A stretch of DNA of 64,000 nt from Amycolatopsis alba DSM 44262 (GCF_000384215.1 NZ_KB913032.1:248001-312000), one strand, 5' to 3'; shown: positions 1-9,743, numbered from the stretch's first letter. Numbers and translations are program-made. The notes: generated by a model not told the origin, from the sequence alone.

Positions 1-1127
1 TGGCCTTGATCAACACCTTCGCCACGTACGCGCTGGCGTTCTTCTTCCGGCCGCTCGGCGGGATGTTGCTCGGCCGCTTCGCCGACGTCAGGGGCCGGAA
101 GCCGGCGATGATCCTGACCATCGTGCTGATGGCGGGCGGTTCGGTGGCCATCGGCCTCCTGCCGACGTTCGACCAGGTCGGCTGGCTGGCCCCGATCCTG
201 TTGCTGCTGGCGAGGGTGGCACAGGGGTTGTCGCTCGGCGGCGAAGTCTCCAACGCTTCGGCGTACTTGGGCGAGATCGCGCCGCCCACCCGCCGTGGGC
301 GGTACTCCGCGTTCTTCTACATCTCGACGGGCTCCGCCGTCCTTCTCGCTTCGATCCTCGGGTTCGTGCTCGCACGGACGATGTCCAAAGCGGACCTGAC
401 GGCTTACGGCTGGCGGATCCCGTTCCTGCTCGGCGGCGTTCTCGGCATCATCGGGCTGTGGCTCCGGCGCAGTCTCGCCGAAACCGAGATCTTCGAAGAG
501 AAGAAGTCGACCGCGCGCCGGGTCGAGCGGCCGCTGCGCACCACCCTTCGCGAGCACCCTCGCGCTGTCGCGCAGCTCGTGGGTTTCTCGATGCTGTCAA
601 CCCTTTGCTACTACACGTTCTTCAGCGCGATGACCTCGTTCGCGGTCAAAACCCGCAAGGCCGACGACGTCGACGTGTTCCTCGCGTTGTCGATCGCGAC
701 GGCGTTGTTCGTCGCGCTCCAGTACCCGATGGGAGCGCTGTCGGACCGTTTCGGCCGCAAACCCCAGCTGCTCGTCTGGTCGGCGGCGACCGCGATCCTC
801 ATCGTCCCGCTGTCCACTTTGGTCAGGCCGGGACTGCCTGGGCTGCTGGTCGTGTTCTGCGTCGGACTCTGCCTGTACACGGCGATGACGTCGATCGCGC
901 CCGCGATCATGAGCGAGCTGTTCCCCACCGAACTGCGCGGTCTGGGCATCGGCGCCTGGTACAACCTGACCGTCGCCCTGTTCGGCGGCACCGCTCCCCT
1001 CGTGCTCACCGCGCTGTCCGACTCCGGGCTGTCGACGCTGTTCTTCTGGTACGTGGCCGTCGGCGCGGCGATCGCGTTCTTCGTGATCCGGACCCTGCCG
1101 GAGACCAAAGGCAGTGACCTGCGCTGA
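1..1127 (+). CDS. MFS transporter, metabolite:H+ symporter type (5' end missing)
   Basis: This is the C-terminal part of a major facilitator superfamily carrier in the cytoplasmic membrane. The frame is open to the window edge, so the start and the first helices lie outside. Two loop signatures are visible: GRFADVRGRKPAM near the visible N-terminus (between helices 2 and 3) and DRFGRKPQL about residue 245 (between helices 8 and 9). The segment PPTRRGRYSAFF after helix 4 is typical of the ProP/ShiA/KgtP branch, which imports organic acids, osmolytes or similar metabolites with protons. The substrate cannot be told. It ends 72 nt before argS on the same strand, but a -10-like hexamer lies between, so co-transcription is uncertain. 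Confidence 0.85.
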   Translation, partial: ALINTFATYALAFFFRPLGGMLLGRFADVRGRKPAMILTIVLMAGGSVAIGLLPTFDQVGWLAPILLLLARVAQGLSLGGEVSNASAYLGEIAPPTRRGRYSAFFYISTGSAVLLASILGFVLARTMSKADLTAYGWRIPFLLGGVLGIIGLWLRRSLAETEIFEEKKSTARRVERPLRTTLREHPRAVAQLVGFSMLSTLCYYTFFSAMTSFAVKTRKADDVDVFLALSIATALFVALQYPMGALSDRFGRKPQLLVWSAATAILIVPLSTLVRPGLPGLLVVFCVGLCLYTAMTSIAPAIMSELFPTELRGLGIGAWYNLTVALFGGTAPLVLTALSDSGLSTLFFWYVAVGAAIAFFVIRTLPETKGSDLR

Positions 1128-1199
1128 AAACTCCGTCGCCGATGACGTGACGAGGTGGCTACCCTCGCGTTCCTACGACGAGCGCGAAGGAGGGGCACC

Positions 1200-2924
1200 G
1201 TGTTGTTCGGCGATGTGAGCGAGGAATTGGCACGACGCGTGGTGGACGCCCTTCGCCAGGTCACCGATATCGAGCCGCCCCCCACCCTGGTGCGGATCTC
1301 CTCGCGGAGCGGGGTCGACTATCAATGCGATCTCGCGATGAGCCTGGGCAAACGGCTCGGCAAGCCGCCGAGGGAGATCGCCGCCGCCATCGCGGCACGG
1401 CTCGACATCGCCGACATCGCCGAACCACCGGAGATCGCCGGGCCGGGCTTCCTCAACTTCACGCTGCGCTCGTCCTGGCTGGAAGAGCGGGTGACCGCGC
1501 TCAACGATGATCCACGGCTGGGTGCCGCGGTGACATCGCGGCCGCGGCGGATCGCCATCGACTACAGCAGCCCGAACGTGGCGAAGGAAATGCACGCCGG
1601 GCACCTCCGGTCCACCGTCATCGGTGACGCGATCACACGGCTGCTGCGGTTCGCCGGGCACGACGTGATCCCGCACAACCATCTCGGTGACTGGGGTACG
1701 CCGTTCGGCATGCTGATCGAGCATCTCCTCGATGAACGCCCTTCGGGTCCGTACACGATCCGAGATCTCAACGGCTTCTATCGGGCGGCCCGGTCGAAGT
1801 TCGACGCCAACGAGGGCTTCGCGACGCGGTCGAGGGAGCGTGTGGTGCTCCTTCAGAGCGGTGACGAAGAGACCTTGTCGTTGTGGCGGCATCTGGTCGA
1901 CGAGTCGGCACGACATTTCGCCCTGGTCTACGAACTCCTCGGGATCGGCCTGTCGAGTGAGGACGTCTACGGCGAGAGCTTCTACAACCCGTTCCTCGCC
2001 GCGGTCGTGGACGACCTGACCGCCGCCGGGCTGACCGAGATCAGTGACGGCGCGGTCTGCGTCTTCCCTGACGGTTTCCGCAACCGGGAAGGCGAGCCGC
2101 TGCCGCTCATCGTGCGCAAGCGGGACGGCGGCTACGGCTACGCGGCCACCGATCTCGCGACCCTGCGGTACTGGACGGAACAACGCGAGGTCACCGATCT
2201 GCTCTACGTCGTCGGAGCGCCGCAAGCACAGCATTTCGCGATGCTGTTCGCCGTGTGCCGTGCCGCGGGCTGGCTCGGCGAGGAGCACTGTGCCGAGCAC
2301 ATCGGGTTCGGCACAGTGCTCGGTGAAGACGGGCGCGCCATGAAGACCAGGGCGGGTGAATCGGTCCGCCTTTCCGATCTGCTCGCCGAGGCGATTTCCC
2401 ACGCTGCCGACGTGCTCGCCAGCCGGGGAGACCTCTCCCCCGAGGTGCGGGAAGAAGTCGCCAGGGCGATCGGGATCGGCGCGATCAAGTACGCCGATCT
2501 TTCCGGCGACCGCGAACGCGACTACGTCTTCTCCTGGGAACGGATGCTTTCCAAGAACGGGAACACCTCGGTCTACCTGCAGTACGCGAACGCGCGAATC
2601 CGTTCCGTCCTGGCGAAGGCGGACCAGGACCTCGCAGGTGCGCGGGTGCTGCTCGGCCATCCCACGGAACGGGCACTGGCGCTCGCCCTTGCCCGCTTCC
2701 CCGAGGCGGTCGGCGCGGCGATCGCCGGATATCTCCCCCACAAGCTGTGCACTTACCTCTACGACACCGCTGTCGTGTTCTCGCGGTTCTACGAACAGTG
2801 CCCGGTGCTGGACGCGGAAGGCCCCGGCGTCCGCGGCTCGCGGCTGCTGCTGGCCGAACTCACCGCGAAGACGCTGTCGCTGGGGTTGTCCCTTCTGGGC
2901 ATCTCCACTCCGGCCAGGCTATGA
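1200..2924 (+). CDS. argS: Arginyl-tRNA synthetase, E. coli-like type (probable second copy)
   Basis: Class I synthetase that charges tRNA-Arg. The catalytic block SSPNVAKEMHAGHLRSTVIG (HIGH-type motif) and the KMSKS-equivalent AMKTRAGESVRL are both present, followed by the helical anticodon-binding domain with YLQYANARIRS. An N-terminal Add-1-like domain precedes the core. The GTG at 1200 is chosen because GAAGGAGG lies just upstream; a longer frame from 1155 would run through a TACCCT -10-like hexamer (1160-1165). From family knowledge, the usual actinobacterial ArgS has a NPTGPIHIGGTR-type core, whereas this one follows the E. coli sequence type (VAKEMHxGHLRST), so it is probably an additional ArgS rather than the only copy. 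Its last 6 nt overlap the convergent monooxygenase gene. Confidence 0.93.
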   Translation: MLFGDVSEELARRVVDALRQVTDIEPPPTLVRISSRSGVDYQCDLAMSLGKRLGKPPREIAAAIAARLDIADIAEPPEIAGPGFLNFTLRSSWLEERVTALNDDPRLGAAVTSRPRRIAIDYSSPNVAKEMHAGHLRSTVIGDAITRLLRFAGHDVIPHNHLGDWGTPFGMLIEHLLDERPSGPYTIRDLNGFYRAARSKFDANEGFATRSRERVVLLQSGDEETLSLWRHLVDESARHFALVYELLGIGLSSEDVYGESFYNPFLAAVVDDLTAAGLTEISDGAVCVFPDGFRNREGEPLPLIVRKRDGGYGYAATDLATLRYWTEQREVTDLLYVVGAPQAQHFAMLFAVCRAAGWLGEEHCAEHIGFGTVLGEDGRAMKTRAGESVRLSDLLAEAISHAADVLASRGDLSPEVREEVARAIGIGAIKYADLSGDRERDYVFSWERMLSKNGNTSVYLQYANARIRSVLAKADQDLAGARVLLGHPTERALALALARFPEAVGAAIAGYLPHKLCTYLYDTAVVFSRFYEQCPVLDAEGPGVRGSRLLLAELTAKTLSLGLSLLGISTPARL

Positions 2925-4193
2925 GTCGCCTTGGTCGCTGAAGACCTTGCGCTTCAACGGAGGAACCGCCTGGAAGAAGCGGAACATCCCCCGTGCCATC
3001 GTGCGGCCGGCACGGTTCTCCGACACGAACTGGCGGGCACTGCGTTCCGAGTCCCGCACCGCGGCGAAACCGTAGTCCCGCATTCGCTGCTCGTAGTCGG
3101 CGACCGCGGGACGCACCGCGCCGGTCTTCCGCGCCTCGACGAGGTTGCGGCACAACAGCCGCGCGTCCCGGAGCGCGGTGTTCGCGCCGATGCCGCGGAA
3201 CGGTGTCATGCTGTGGATCGCGTCACCGAGCAGGGTGATGTTGCTCGTCGGCCAGGGCTCGACGGGCTTCGAGGTGAAGATCGGCAGCCGGGTCACCGAA
3301 CCCGGTGGCGAGCAGGCGACCAGTTCCTTGAACGCGGGATCCCAGCCGTCGATCAGATCCAGCACCAGGTCCTGCAGGGCTTTACCGTCCAATGAGGACA
3401 CATCGGCAGGGTAGCGCCGGTTGTCCGCCGCGAAAGCCCACATGATGTAACTCGAGGTGTTGTCGAACAGGACGGGGTCGTAATCGGCGGTCTCGTCGTT
3501 CACCGACAGGGCACCGTCCAGCTCGTGCGGCGCGCTGAACAGTCCCGCACCGGTCCGCGGCATCACCATGCTCGGGCCGTCGGTGAGCCGGGAGGGTAAC
3601 CGTTCGCGGGTCTCCTCGGTCAGCGGATGCTTGCCCGCGATCGCGATGATCCCGGTGTCCACCCGCCCGGCCTCGGGCAGGAACTGCTTGCGCACACGGG
3701 AATTGGCACCGTCTGCGCCGACGACCAGGTCGGCCTCGACGGTGCTGCCGTCCGTGAACTCACAGACGACCACCTCGCCCTCCCGACGGTAACCGACGAA
3801 CTCCTTGCCGTGGTGCAGAACGCCTTCGAGCCCGTCCGACAGCACTTGATGCAGGCTGATCCGGCTGACCGAATGATGGCTCGACGCGGGATCGGGGCTC
3901 GACGTGAGTTCGGTGTCGATCACCATCAGGTCACGCAAGCGCTCGGTCACGAAGGTGAACGGGCCGCTCGTGGTGCCGGTGGTGGCCAGAAACCGTTGCC
4001 AGAGCTCGGGTGGCAGACATTCGTGCAGCGCGGCCGAGCCGTGCGGGTTGATGTGCACGCGATAGCCCTGCAGGCGTTCGGTCCGGGTGCGGCTGCGCTC
4101 GTGGACGGACACGTCGATCCCCGCCTTGCGCAGCCCTTGCGCCAAGCAGAGCCCGCCCGTTCCACCGCCGATGATCGCGATTCTCGTGGCCAT
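2919..4193 (-). CDS. FAD-dependent monooxygenase
   Basis: Single-component aromatic-hydroxylase-type flavoprotein of 424 residues. The N-terminal Rossmann motif is GGGTGGLCLAQGL (residues 8-20). The second FAD motif, GDAIHSMTPFRGIGANTALR, is at about residues 320-340, and a mid-protein VVGADGANSRVRK segment matches the conserved DG motif. Such enzymes hydroxylate or epoxidise aromatic or polyketide substrates using NAD(P)H and O2, and TetX-like members inactivate antibiotics; the substrate here is unknown. It is divergent from a TetR gene, with an AT-rich, operator-like 89-bp gap between them, so that regulator probably controls it. Confidence 0.88.
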   Translation of the reverse strand: MATRIAIIGGGTGGLCLAQGLRKAGIDVSVHERSRTRTERLQGYRVHINPHGSAALHECLPPELWQRFLATTGTTSGPFTFVTERLRDLMVIDTELTSSPDPASSHHSVSRISLHQVLSDGLEGVLHHGKEFVGYRREGEVVVCEFTDGSTVEADLVVGADGANSRVRKQFLPEAGRVDTGIIAIAGKHPLTEETRERLPSRLTDGPSMVMPRTGAGLFSAPHELDGALSVNDETADYDPVLFDNTSSYIMWAFAADNRRYPADVSSLDGKALQDLVLDLIDGWDPAFKELVACSPPGSVTRLPIFTSKPVEPWPTSNITLLGDAIHSMTPFRGIGANTALRDARLLCRNLVEARKTGAVRPAVADYEQRMRDYGFAAVRDSERSARQFVSENRAGRTMARGMFRFFQAVPPLKRKVFSDQGDS

Positions 4194-4217
4194 GAGGCCT
4201 CCTCTCTCCGCCCACCA

Positions 4218-4248
4218 CTATCAACCAGATAGATAATAAAGTCAACCA
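4218..4248. promoter_or_regulatory. Putative TetR operator in the monooxygenase/TetR divergent region
   Basis: The 89-bp gap between the two divergent genes is unusually AT-rich for this genome. It holds a palindrome CTATC-N5-GATAG (4218-4232) and a direct repeat TCAACCA (4221-4227 and 4242-4248) offset by 21 bp, two helical turns. Position and symmetry fit binding by the adjacent TetR protein; this is inference. Confidence 0.45.
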
Positions 4249-4282
4249 AGTGTTTGAAAATGTCAGTGACTAAGGTGACCCC

Positions 4283-4918
4283 ATGTCCGAAGCCGCCCCG
4301 CGCAGCCCCCGCCGTGCCCCCGCCGAACGCCAGCGCGATCCCGAGCGCACCAAGGCACAGCTCCTGGAGGCGGCGAAGGCCGAGTTCGGCGCGAAGGGCT
4401 ACGCGGCGGCGCGTGTCAGCGAGATCGCCGCGAGAGCGGGCGTGAACAAACAACTGATCTCGTACTACTTCGGCGGCAAGGAAGGGCTGTACAACTCGCT
4501 GACCGCGACGATGTACGACGACTACGCCGCGGCTTCCGACCACGACAAGCCGTTCGGGGAGGCGGTCCGGTTCTTCGTCCAGTCAGGGATCCGGGACCAC
4601 GATCTCGCCAAGCTGTTCCTCTGGGAGAACCTGACCGACGGCGCCCCCGACGCGATCGGCGTCGAAGGCCAGCGCGGATTCCTCCAGCGGCAGGTGGAGT
4701 ACGTCCGGGCCCGCCAGGCCGCCGGCGACTTCCCAGCCGACCTGGATCCGGCGTTCCTGCTGGTGATCTTCATGGCCGCGTCCAGTGCCGCGCTGGCATT
4801 TCCCCGCGTCATCAGGGCCGTCTCGGGCCAGGATCCCCATTCGGCCGAGTTCGCCGAGGCCTACGGTGACCAACTGGCCCGCCTCGTCGACCACCTCGCC
4901 GATCCGGGGAAGCGATAG
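4283..4918 (+). CDS. TetR/AcrR family transcriptional regulator
   Basis: A 211-residue one-component repressor. The N-terminal helix-turn-helix is clear at residues 20-66: ERTKAQLLEAAKAEFGAKGY, then ARVSEIAARAGVNKQLISYY and FGGKEGLYNS, the standard TetR tripartite pattern. The C-terminal half is helical and would bind ligand and dimerise. It is transcribed away from the flavin monooxygenase gene across an operator-like gap, which suggests that it represses that gene and itself and responds to the enzyme's substrate. The basic N-terminal extension (residues 1-19) is rich in Pro, Arg and Ala. Confidence 0.9.
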   Translation: MSEAAPRSPRRAPAERQRDPERTKAQLLEAAKAEFGAKGYAAARVSEIAARAGVNKQLISYYFGGKEGLYNSLTATMYDDYAAASDHDKPFGEAVRFFVQSGIRDHDLAKLFLWENLTDGAPDAIGVEGQRGFLQRQVEYVRARQAAGDFPADLDPAFLLVIFMAASSAALAFPRVIRAVSGQDPHSAEFAEAYGDQLARLVDHLADPGKR

Positions 4919-4988
4919 CAAAGGTCCCCCGCTACCGCTTGAACCTTTCGGGCCCCCTCCGGACTAGAGAGTGCAGGAAAGAAAAGGG

Positions 4989-5486
4989 GTGCCGGTGGGA
5001 CAAACGGGAGACACCGACTTCAGCGAGTACTTCGAGGCCCGCGTTCAGCGGTTCCGGCGGCTGGCGTTCGGCATGTGCGGTGACTGGCACAGCGCCGAAG
5101 ACCTGGTGCAGACCACGTTCATCCAGTTGTACCGACGCTGGCGCAAGGTGCGGCCGGATACCGTCGACGCCTACGCGCGCCGGATCCTGCTGAACGCGTT
5201 CCTCACCGGGCGGCGCAAACGCGGCAAGGAACTGGTGACGTCGTCGCCGCCCGAACGGGCCGCGCCACCGGGTCACGACAGTCATGAGCGGATCGACCTG
5301 GAACGGGTACTGAGCGACTTGACGCCGCGCCAGCGCGCGATGGTCGTTCTTAGCTTCCTCGAAGACCTCTCGGTCACTGAAGTGGCTTCGCTGCTCGGTG
5401 TCGCCGAAGGGACTGTCAAAAGCCAGACGGCCCGCGGGGTCGAGGCGCTGCGCACCGCCCTGCCCTCCCCGACGAGCAAGGAGTAG
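4989..5486 (+). CDS. RNA polymerase sigma factor, SigE family
   Basis: Small ECF-type sigma-70 factor of about 165 residues with region 2 (AFGMCGDWHSAEDLVQTTFI) and region 4 (LTPRQRAMVVLSFLEDLSV, then EVASLLGVAEGTVKSQTARG, a helix-turn-helix). This matches the actinobacterial SigE-family subgroup often paired with a downstream membrane protein. GTG 4989 has AGGAAAG 7 nt upstream; GTG 4971 and GTG 4995 are possible alternatives. Its stop is 2 nt before the next gene, which has one membrane segment and probably acts as its anti-sigma partner, so the two form an operon. Confidence 0.88.
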   Translation: MPVGQTGDTDFSEYFEARVQRFRRLAFGMCGDWHSAEDLVQTTFIQLYRRWRKVRPDTVDAYARRILLNAFLTGRRKRGKELVTSSPPERAAPPGHDSHERIDLERVLSDLTPRQRAMVVLSFLEDLSVTEVASLLGVAEGTVKSQTARGVEALRTALPSPTSKE

Positions 5487-5488
5487 TC

Positions 5489-6295
5489 ATGGACGACCTC
5501 GATGTCCGCTCCGCACTGACGGAGTACGTGACGGAAGGCGAACCGCCCATCGGGCTCACCGGCGAGGACGTGCTCGCCGCGGGCCGACGGTCACGGCGAC
5601 GCCGTCTCTCGGCCGGTGTCGCGGGTGCCGCGTTCACCGTGGTGGCGATCCTCGGAGTCACCTTCGCGGTGACCGCACCGCAACCACCACCACCGCCGCC
5701 ACTACAGCCCGCCGAGCCTGTCGCGGGAGACCACTGTGAAACAAGAAGGCCTGGTGAGACCGAGGAGCAGGTGATCACACGGTTGAGCTGCGTTGTCGGG
5801 ACCGCAGTACGTTCCAGGGTCGCATCGGGGGCCCGGATCGAAAACCTCCCGCCGCTCGGCGCGAGCCCGCCGTCCGACCCGTTTCGCCTGACGGCCAAGC
5901 GCAACGAAGAGAACGGCGAGGTGGGCACGACCTACTACGTGAACGTCCGCGTGAGTGACGGCCGCGGCGCGGGCTCGATTCACATCAGCGTAGTTCCGCC
6001 CATCTACCACCTGATGACGAGTTGCGATGACCTGACCGTTCCCAAGACGGCTTCGTGCTCAACACACCGGCTTCCCGGCGGCCCTCTGCGAGAGACGGCC
6101 GACCGCAATGCCGAGGGGCTGATCGTTCTCACGGCAAGGATCAGCAGACCGGCCGGAATCATCGAGGTCACGGCCGAAAACACCGGTGTCGTGGCGACCG
6201 GTGACGGTGTCTACCGGCCGGCGCAACGCGCCGAGCCACCGCTGACCCCGGTTCAGCTCCAGGAAATCGTGGCCGACCCCGGTCTGGTGCCCTAA
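5489..6295 (+). CDS. Single-pass membrane protein, probable anti-sigma partner
   Basis: A 268-residue protein with a short cytoplasmic N-terminus (residues 1-45, acidic then RRSRRRR), one membrane segment at about 48-66 ([19 protein letters not shown]), a proline run, and an extracytoplasmic domain of roughly 190 residues with several cysteines. No domain family is recognised in the outer part. It starts 2 nt after the SigE-family sigma gene, and operons of this sigma group usually encode a membrane partner of this layout that holds the sigma factor inactive. The role is inferred from position and topology only. Its end overlaps convergent proB by 4 nt. Confidence 0.7.
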   Translation: MDDLDVRSALTEYVTEGEPPIGLTGEDVLAAGRRSRRRRLSAGVAGAAFTVVAILGVTFAVTAPQPPPPPPLQPAEPVAGDHCETRRPGETEEQVITRLSCVVGTAVRSRVASGARIENLPPLGASPPSDPFRLTAKRNEENGEVGTTYYVNVRVSDGRGAGSIHISVVPPIYHLMTSCDDLTVPKTASCSTHRLPGGPLRETADRNAEGLIVLTARISRPAGIIEVTAENTGVVATGDGVYRPAQRAEPPLTPVQLQEIVADPGLVP

Positions 6296-7401
6296 CGACG
6301 AAGCGGGACGAGGTCGTCCGCGTGGACGACCTCGCGCCGCTGTTCCGCGGGGAGGTCGTGGCTGGAGCGGCCGATGAGGTCGGGCAACTCGGTCGAGTCG
6401 AAGGCCACGACACCCCGCGCTACGGGCCGCTGCCGGAGGTCGACCAAGTCGACGACGTCGCCCGCCTGGAAGTCGCCGTCTACGCCGGTGACGCCGGCGG
6501 CGAGCAATGAGCGGCGGCGGCGGACGACGGCCGCGACCGCGCCGTCGTCGAGGTGCAGCTTCCCGGACGCGCCCGCGGCATAGCCCAGCCAGAACCGGCG
6601 GGCCGACAGGCGGTGGTCCGCCGCGACGAACGCGGTGCCGACCTCGGCGGTGGTGAGAGCGCGTGCGGCCTCGGACGCGGCGGCGAGGAGGACCGGGATC
6701 CCGGCGCCCGCGGCGGTGCGGGCCGCCGCGAGTTTGGAGACCATGCCGCCGGTACCGAGCCCGGAGCTCGACATGCCGACGGTGATGCCGTCCACATCGG
6801 ACTCTCCGGCGACCTCGGCGATCTTGCGAGTCGCGCCGTCACGGGGATCTCCGTCGTACAGACCGTCCACATCGGACAGAAGAACGAGCGCGTCGGCGCC
6901 GATCAGATGGGCCACCAGTGCGGCCAGCCGGTCGTTGTCGCCGAAGCGGATCTCTTCGGTGGCCACAGTGTCGTTCTCGTTGACCACGGGAACCGCGCCG
7001 AGGGCCAGCAGCCGGGTGAAAGTGTTCTGGGCGTTGCGGTAGTGCGCACGGCGCACGACGTCGTCCGACGTCAGCAGAACCTGGCCGACAGTCAGGGAAA
7101 ACCGGCCGAACGACTCGGCGTAGGCGTGGGCCAGCGCGAGCTGGCCGACACTGGCCGCGGCTTGCTGGGTGGCGAGGTCACGGGGTCGTTTGCCGAGCGA
7201 GAGCGGCGCGAGGCCCGCGCCGATCGCGCCCGAGGACACCAGGACGATCTGCGTGCCGCGAGAGACCCTCTCGGCGATCGCGTCCACCAGCGCGTCCAGC
7301 CTGGCCACGTCGAGACCGTCGCCGGCCGTGGTCAGGGCGGAGGAACCGACCTTGACGACCATCCGTTTCGCGTCGGCGATCGCACCACGGGCAAGGCTCA
7401 C
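6292..7401 (-). CDS. proB: Glutamate 5-kinase
   Basis: Cytoplasmic enzyme for the first step of proline synthesis, phosphorylating glutamate with ATP. The amino-acid kinase core shows [10 protein letters not shown] (residues 15-24), [20 protein letters not shown] and [12 protein letters not shown]; a C-terminal PUA domain follows from about residue 275. At 369 residues it has the full two-domain length. Its GTG start overlaps the obgE stop (GTGA), the usual actinobacterial obgE-proB order, so the two genes are translationally coupled. proA is not in the window. Confidence 0.96.
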   Translation of the reverse strand: MSLARGAIADAKRMVVKVGSSALTTAGDGLDVARLDALVDAIAERVSRGTQIVLVSSGAIGAGLAPLSLGKRPRDLATQQAAASVGQLALAHAYAESFGRFSLTVGQVLLTSDDVVRRAHYRNAQNTFTRLLALGAVPVVNENDTVATEEIRFGDNDRLAALVAHLIGADALVLLSDVDGLYDGDPRDGATRKIAEVAGESDVDGITVGMSSSGLGTGGMVSKLAAARTAAGAGIPVLLAAASEAARALTTAEVGTAFVAADHRLSARRFWLGYAAGASGKLHLDDGAVAAVVRRRRSLLAAGVTGVDGDFQAGDVVDLVDLRQRPVARGVVAFDSTELPDLIGRSSHDLPAEQRREVVHADDLVPLRR

Positions 7402-8855
7402 TCGTCGTCCATCCCGTCTTCGACGCCGTCCGGGCCGTCACGGCGGATCCGGCGGGCTTCCTTGCGCTCGGAGGCGCCGATCCGGCTGTTGTTCTCCAGC
7501 CGTACATCCGTACCGCGGCCCGACATGTGCACCGCGACCCCGGCCGGGGTCGACGGCTCCCATTCGAACTGGACGTCGCCGATGGTGACCGGGCTCCCCG
7601 GTACGGCGCCCTTGCGGGCCAGCGCTTCCTCGACGCCGAGCCGCTGCAACCGGTCCGCGAGGTAGCCGACGGCCTCGTCGTTGCCGAAGGTCGTCTGGCG
7701 GATCCATCGCTCCGGACGGACACCGCGCACGATGAAGGCGCCTTCCTCCTCCGGGTCGATCTCGACGGTGAAGCCCGCGTCGTTGACGGCGACCGGCCGC
7801 AGCACGACCTTCTCCGGCTCCGGTTCCGGCTGCTCGGCGCGGTACTTCTCGACCACGGCGGCGAGCGCGTAGGTCAGTTCCTTCAGCCCCTGGCGGGACG
7901 CCGTGGAGATCTCGAACACGCTGAGCCCGCGGGCTTCCAGTTCCGGGCGAACGAACTCGGCGAGTTCGGCGGCGTCCGGGACATCGATCTTGTTGAGCAC
8001 CACCACGCGCGGCCGATCGGCGAGGTCGCCACCCAGGCTCGGGGTGTAGCGGGCCAGTTCCTCTTCGAGAGCGTCCATATCGGACAGTGGGTCGCGTCCC
8101 GGCTCGAAGGTGGCGCAGTCGATGACGTGCACCAGCACCGCGCACCGCTCGATATGGCGCAGGAAGTCCAGGCCGAGGCCCTTGCCCTCACTCGCGCCAG
8201 GGATCAGGCCGGGCACGTCGGCCATGGTGAACACGGTCGATCCGGCGGTGATCACGCCCAGGTTCGGCACCAGGGTGGTGAACGGGTAGTCGGCGATCTT
8301 CGGCTTGGCCGCGGACAGCACCGAGATCAGCGACGACTTGCCCGCGGACGGGAAGCCGAGCAGGCCGACGTCGGCGACCGAACGCAGTTCCAGGACGAGG
8401 TTGCGGCTCTCCCCCGGCTCACCCAGCAGCGCGAACCCTGGGGCCTTGCGCGTGCTGGAGGCCAGGGACGCGTTACCGAGGCCCCCGCGGCCGCCCTGCG
8501 CGGCGACGAAGGTGGCACCGGAGCCGACCAGGTCCGCCAGGATCTCGCCGTCCTCGGTCATCACGACGGTGCCGGACGGGACGCGCATCTCCAGCGTGTC
8601 GCCCGCCGCTCCGGAGCGGTTGCCGCCCTGGCCCATCTTGCCGCTGCCGGCGCGGGCGTGCGGGCGAAAGTGGAAGTCGAGCAGGGTGTGCACGTTGGGG
8701 TCGACGATCAGCAGGACGTCGCCGCCGTTGCCGCCGTTGCCGCCGTCCGGGCCGCCGAGGGGTTTGAACTTCTCGCGGTGCACCGAGGCGCAGCCGTTCC
8801 CACCGTCACCGGCGGTCAGGTGGATCACCGCGCGGTCCACGAAACGGGACGCCAT
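7398..8855 (-). CDS. obgE: GTPase Obg
   Basis: Essential ribosome-associated GTPase acting in 50S assembly and stress signalling. Domain order: glycine-rich Obg fold (residues 1-158, with [10 protein letters not shown]), G domain (P-loop GFPSAGKSS, switch [11 protein letters not shown]3 [13 protein letters not shown]-type VLNKIDVPD), then a C-terminal OCT domain containing [10 protein letters not shown]. At 485 residues it is full length. It is followed by proB with a 4-nt overlap and lies downstream of rplU-rpmA, from which a U-tailed hairpin (8894-8936) separates it, so it probably also has its own promoter. Confidence 0.97.
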   Translation of the reverse strand: MASRFVDRAVIHLTAGDGGNGCASVHREKFKPLGGPDGGNGGNGGDVLLIVDPNVHTLLDFHFRPHARAGSGKMGQGGNRSGAAGDTLEMRVPSGTVVMTEDGEILADLVGSGATFVAAQGGRGGLGNASLASSTRKAPGFALLGEPGESRNLVLELRSVADVGLLGFPSAGKSSLISVLSAAKPKIADYPFTTLVPNLGVITAGSTVFTMADVPGLIPGASEGKGLGLDFLRHIERCAVLVHVIDCATFEPGRDPLSDMDALEEELARYTPSLGGDLADRPRVVVLNKIDVPDAAELAEFVRPELEARGLSVFEISTASRQGLKELTYALAAVVEKYRAEQPEPEPEKVVLRPVAVNDAGFTVEIDPEEEGAFIVRGVRPERWIRQTTFGNDEAVGYLADRLQRLGVEEALARKGAVPGSPVTIGDVQFEWEPSTPAGVAVHMSGRGTDVRLENNSRIGASERKEARRIRRDGPDGVEDGMDDE

Positions 8856-8893
8856 GACTTGCCTCTATTCACTCGCGAGAAGGGATACACACA

Positions 8894-8936
8894 AAACAAA
8901 CGAGGGGTGGACCCGGATATTCCGGCCCACCCCTCG
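8894..8936 (-). terminator. Intrinsic terminator after rplU-rpmA
   Basis: On the minus strand, CGAGGGGTGG (8901-8910 on +) pairs with CCACCCCTCG (8927-8936), with an inner CCGGA/TCCGG pair, and the stem is followed by the U-rich run TTTGTTTTGTG. This is a classical Rho-independent terminator, unusual in a genome where most hairpins lack a U-tract. It should limit read-through into obgE. Confidence 0.8.
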
Positions 8937-8962
8937 TCAGAGGTCTAACTAGAAGCCGAAAT

Positions 8963-9220
8963 TCAGGCTTCGGACGGCACGATGTTGACCGTCTTGCGGC
9001 CACGCTTCTCGCCGAACTGGACCGCACCGGCGGCCAGCGCGAACAGCGTGTCGTCGCCGCCACGGCCGACGTTCACGCCGGGGTGGAACTTGGTGCCACG
9101 CTGGCGGATCAGGATCTCGCCCGCGTTGACTTCCTGGCCGCCGTAACGCTTGACGCCCAGTCGCTGCGCGTTCGAATCGCGACCGTTGCGGGAGCTGGAC
9201 GCACCCTTCTTGTGAGCCAT
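8963..9220 (-). CDS. rpmA: 50S ribosomal protein L27
   Basis: An 85-residue ribosomal protein whose N-terminus reaches towards the peptidyl transferase centre. It begins [20 protein letters not shown], with the conserved KRYGGQ and [11 protein letters not shown] segments. There is no N-terminal cleavage extension of the Firmicutes type. AAGAGGA lies upstream of the ATG. It is 38 nt downstream of rplU in the standard rplU-rpmA-obg order and ends just before the intrinsic terminator. Confidence 0.97.
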   Translation of the reverse strand: MAHKKGASSSRNGRDSNAQRLGVKRYGGQEVNAGEILIRQRGTKFHPGVNVGRGGDDTLFALAAGAVQFGEKRGRKTVNIVPSEA

Positions 9221-9258
9221 GGCTCAATCCTCTTTCTGACGAAGATCCGGAGAAAGTT

Positions 9259-9573
9259 CTACTTGGAGATGCCGGTGACCTCGACGCGGGTCAGCTTCTG
9301 CCGGTGACCCTGACGCTTGTGGTAGCCGGTCTTGTTCTTGAACTTGTGGATCCGGATCTTCGGACCCTTGGTCTGCTCGACGACCTTGCCGGTGACCGAG
9401 ACCTTCGCCAGCGCGTCGGCGTCCGTGGTGACGTCGCCACCGTCCACAAAAAGGACTGCGGGGAAGGTGTGCTCGGTACCCGGCTCGCCTTCGAGCTTCT
9501 CGACCTCGACGACGTCGCCGACGGCCACCTTGTACTGCTTGCCGCCAGTCTTGACGATCGCGTACGCCGACAC
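9259..9573 (-). CDS. rplU: 50S ribosomal protein L21
   Basis: Ribosomal protein that binds 23S rRNA. The body [17 protein letters not shown], the [20 protein letters not shown] segment and the C-terminal TRVEVTGI are diagnostic. GTG at 9573 gives 104 residues, the normal length, with AGGAGA 5 nt upstream; the longer frame from 9597 would place that ribosome site inside the gene. It is first in the rplU-rpmA pair, downstream of rne. Confidence 0.96.
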   Translation of the reverse strand: MSAYAIVKTGGKQYKVAVGDVVEVEKLEGEPGTEHTFPAVLFVDGGDVTTDADALAKVSVTGKVVEQTKGPKIRIHKFKNKTGYHKRQGHRQKLTRVEVTGISK

Positions 9574-9661
9574 GGAAGTCTCCTGCTTACTCGACAACGG
9601 GTGGGGGCTTGCGTGACCGGCCCACCGGATCTCTCTCGGTGGTCCAGATTCTGCGCAAGGT

Positions 9662-9682
9662 GCCCGCCGCTAAGTGGCGGGC
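9662..9682 (-). terminator. Hairpin between rne and rplU
   Basis: GCCCGCC (9662-9668) pairs perfectly with GGCGGGC (9676-9682) around a 7-nt loop, 62 nt past the rne stop and about 90 nt before rplU. No U-tract follows, so it may be a weak terminator, an RNase processing site, or part of the rplU leader. Confidence 0.45.
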
Positions 9683-9743
9683 CGTTCTATAGGTTACGTG
9701 GGGCTCCCCGGTGCGATCACACCGGGGTGCCTCACGGTGTTCA

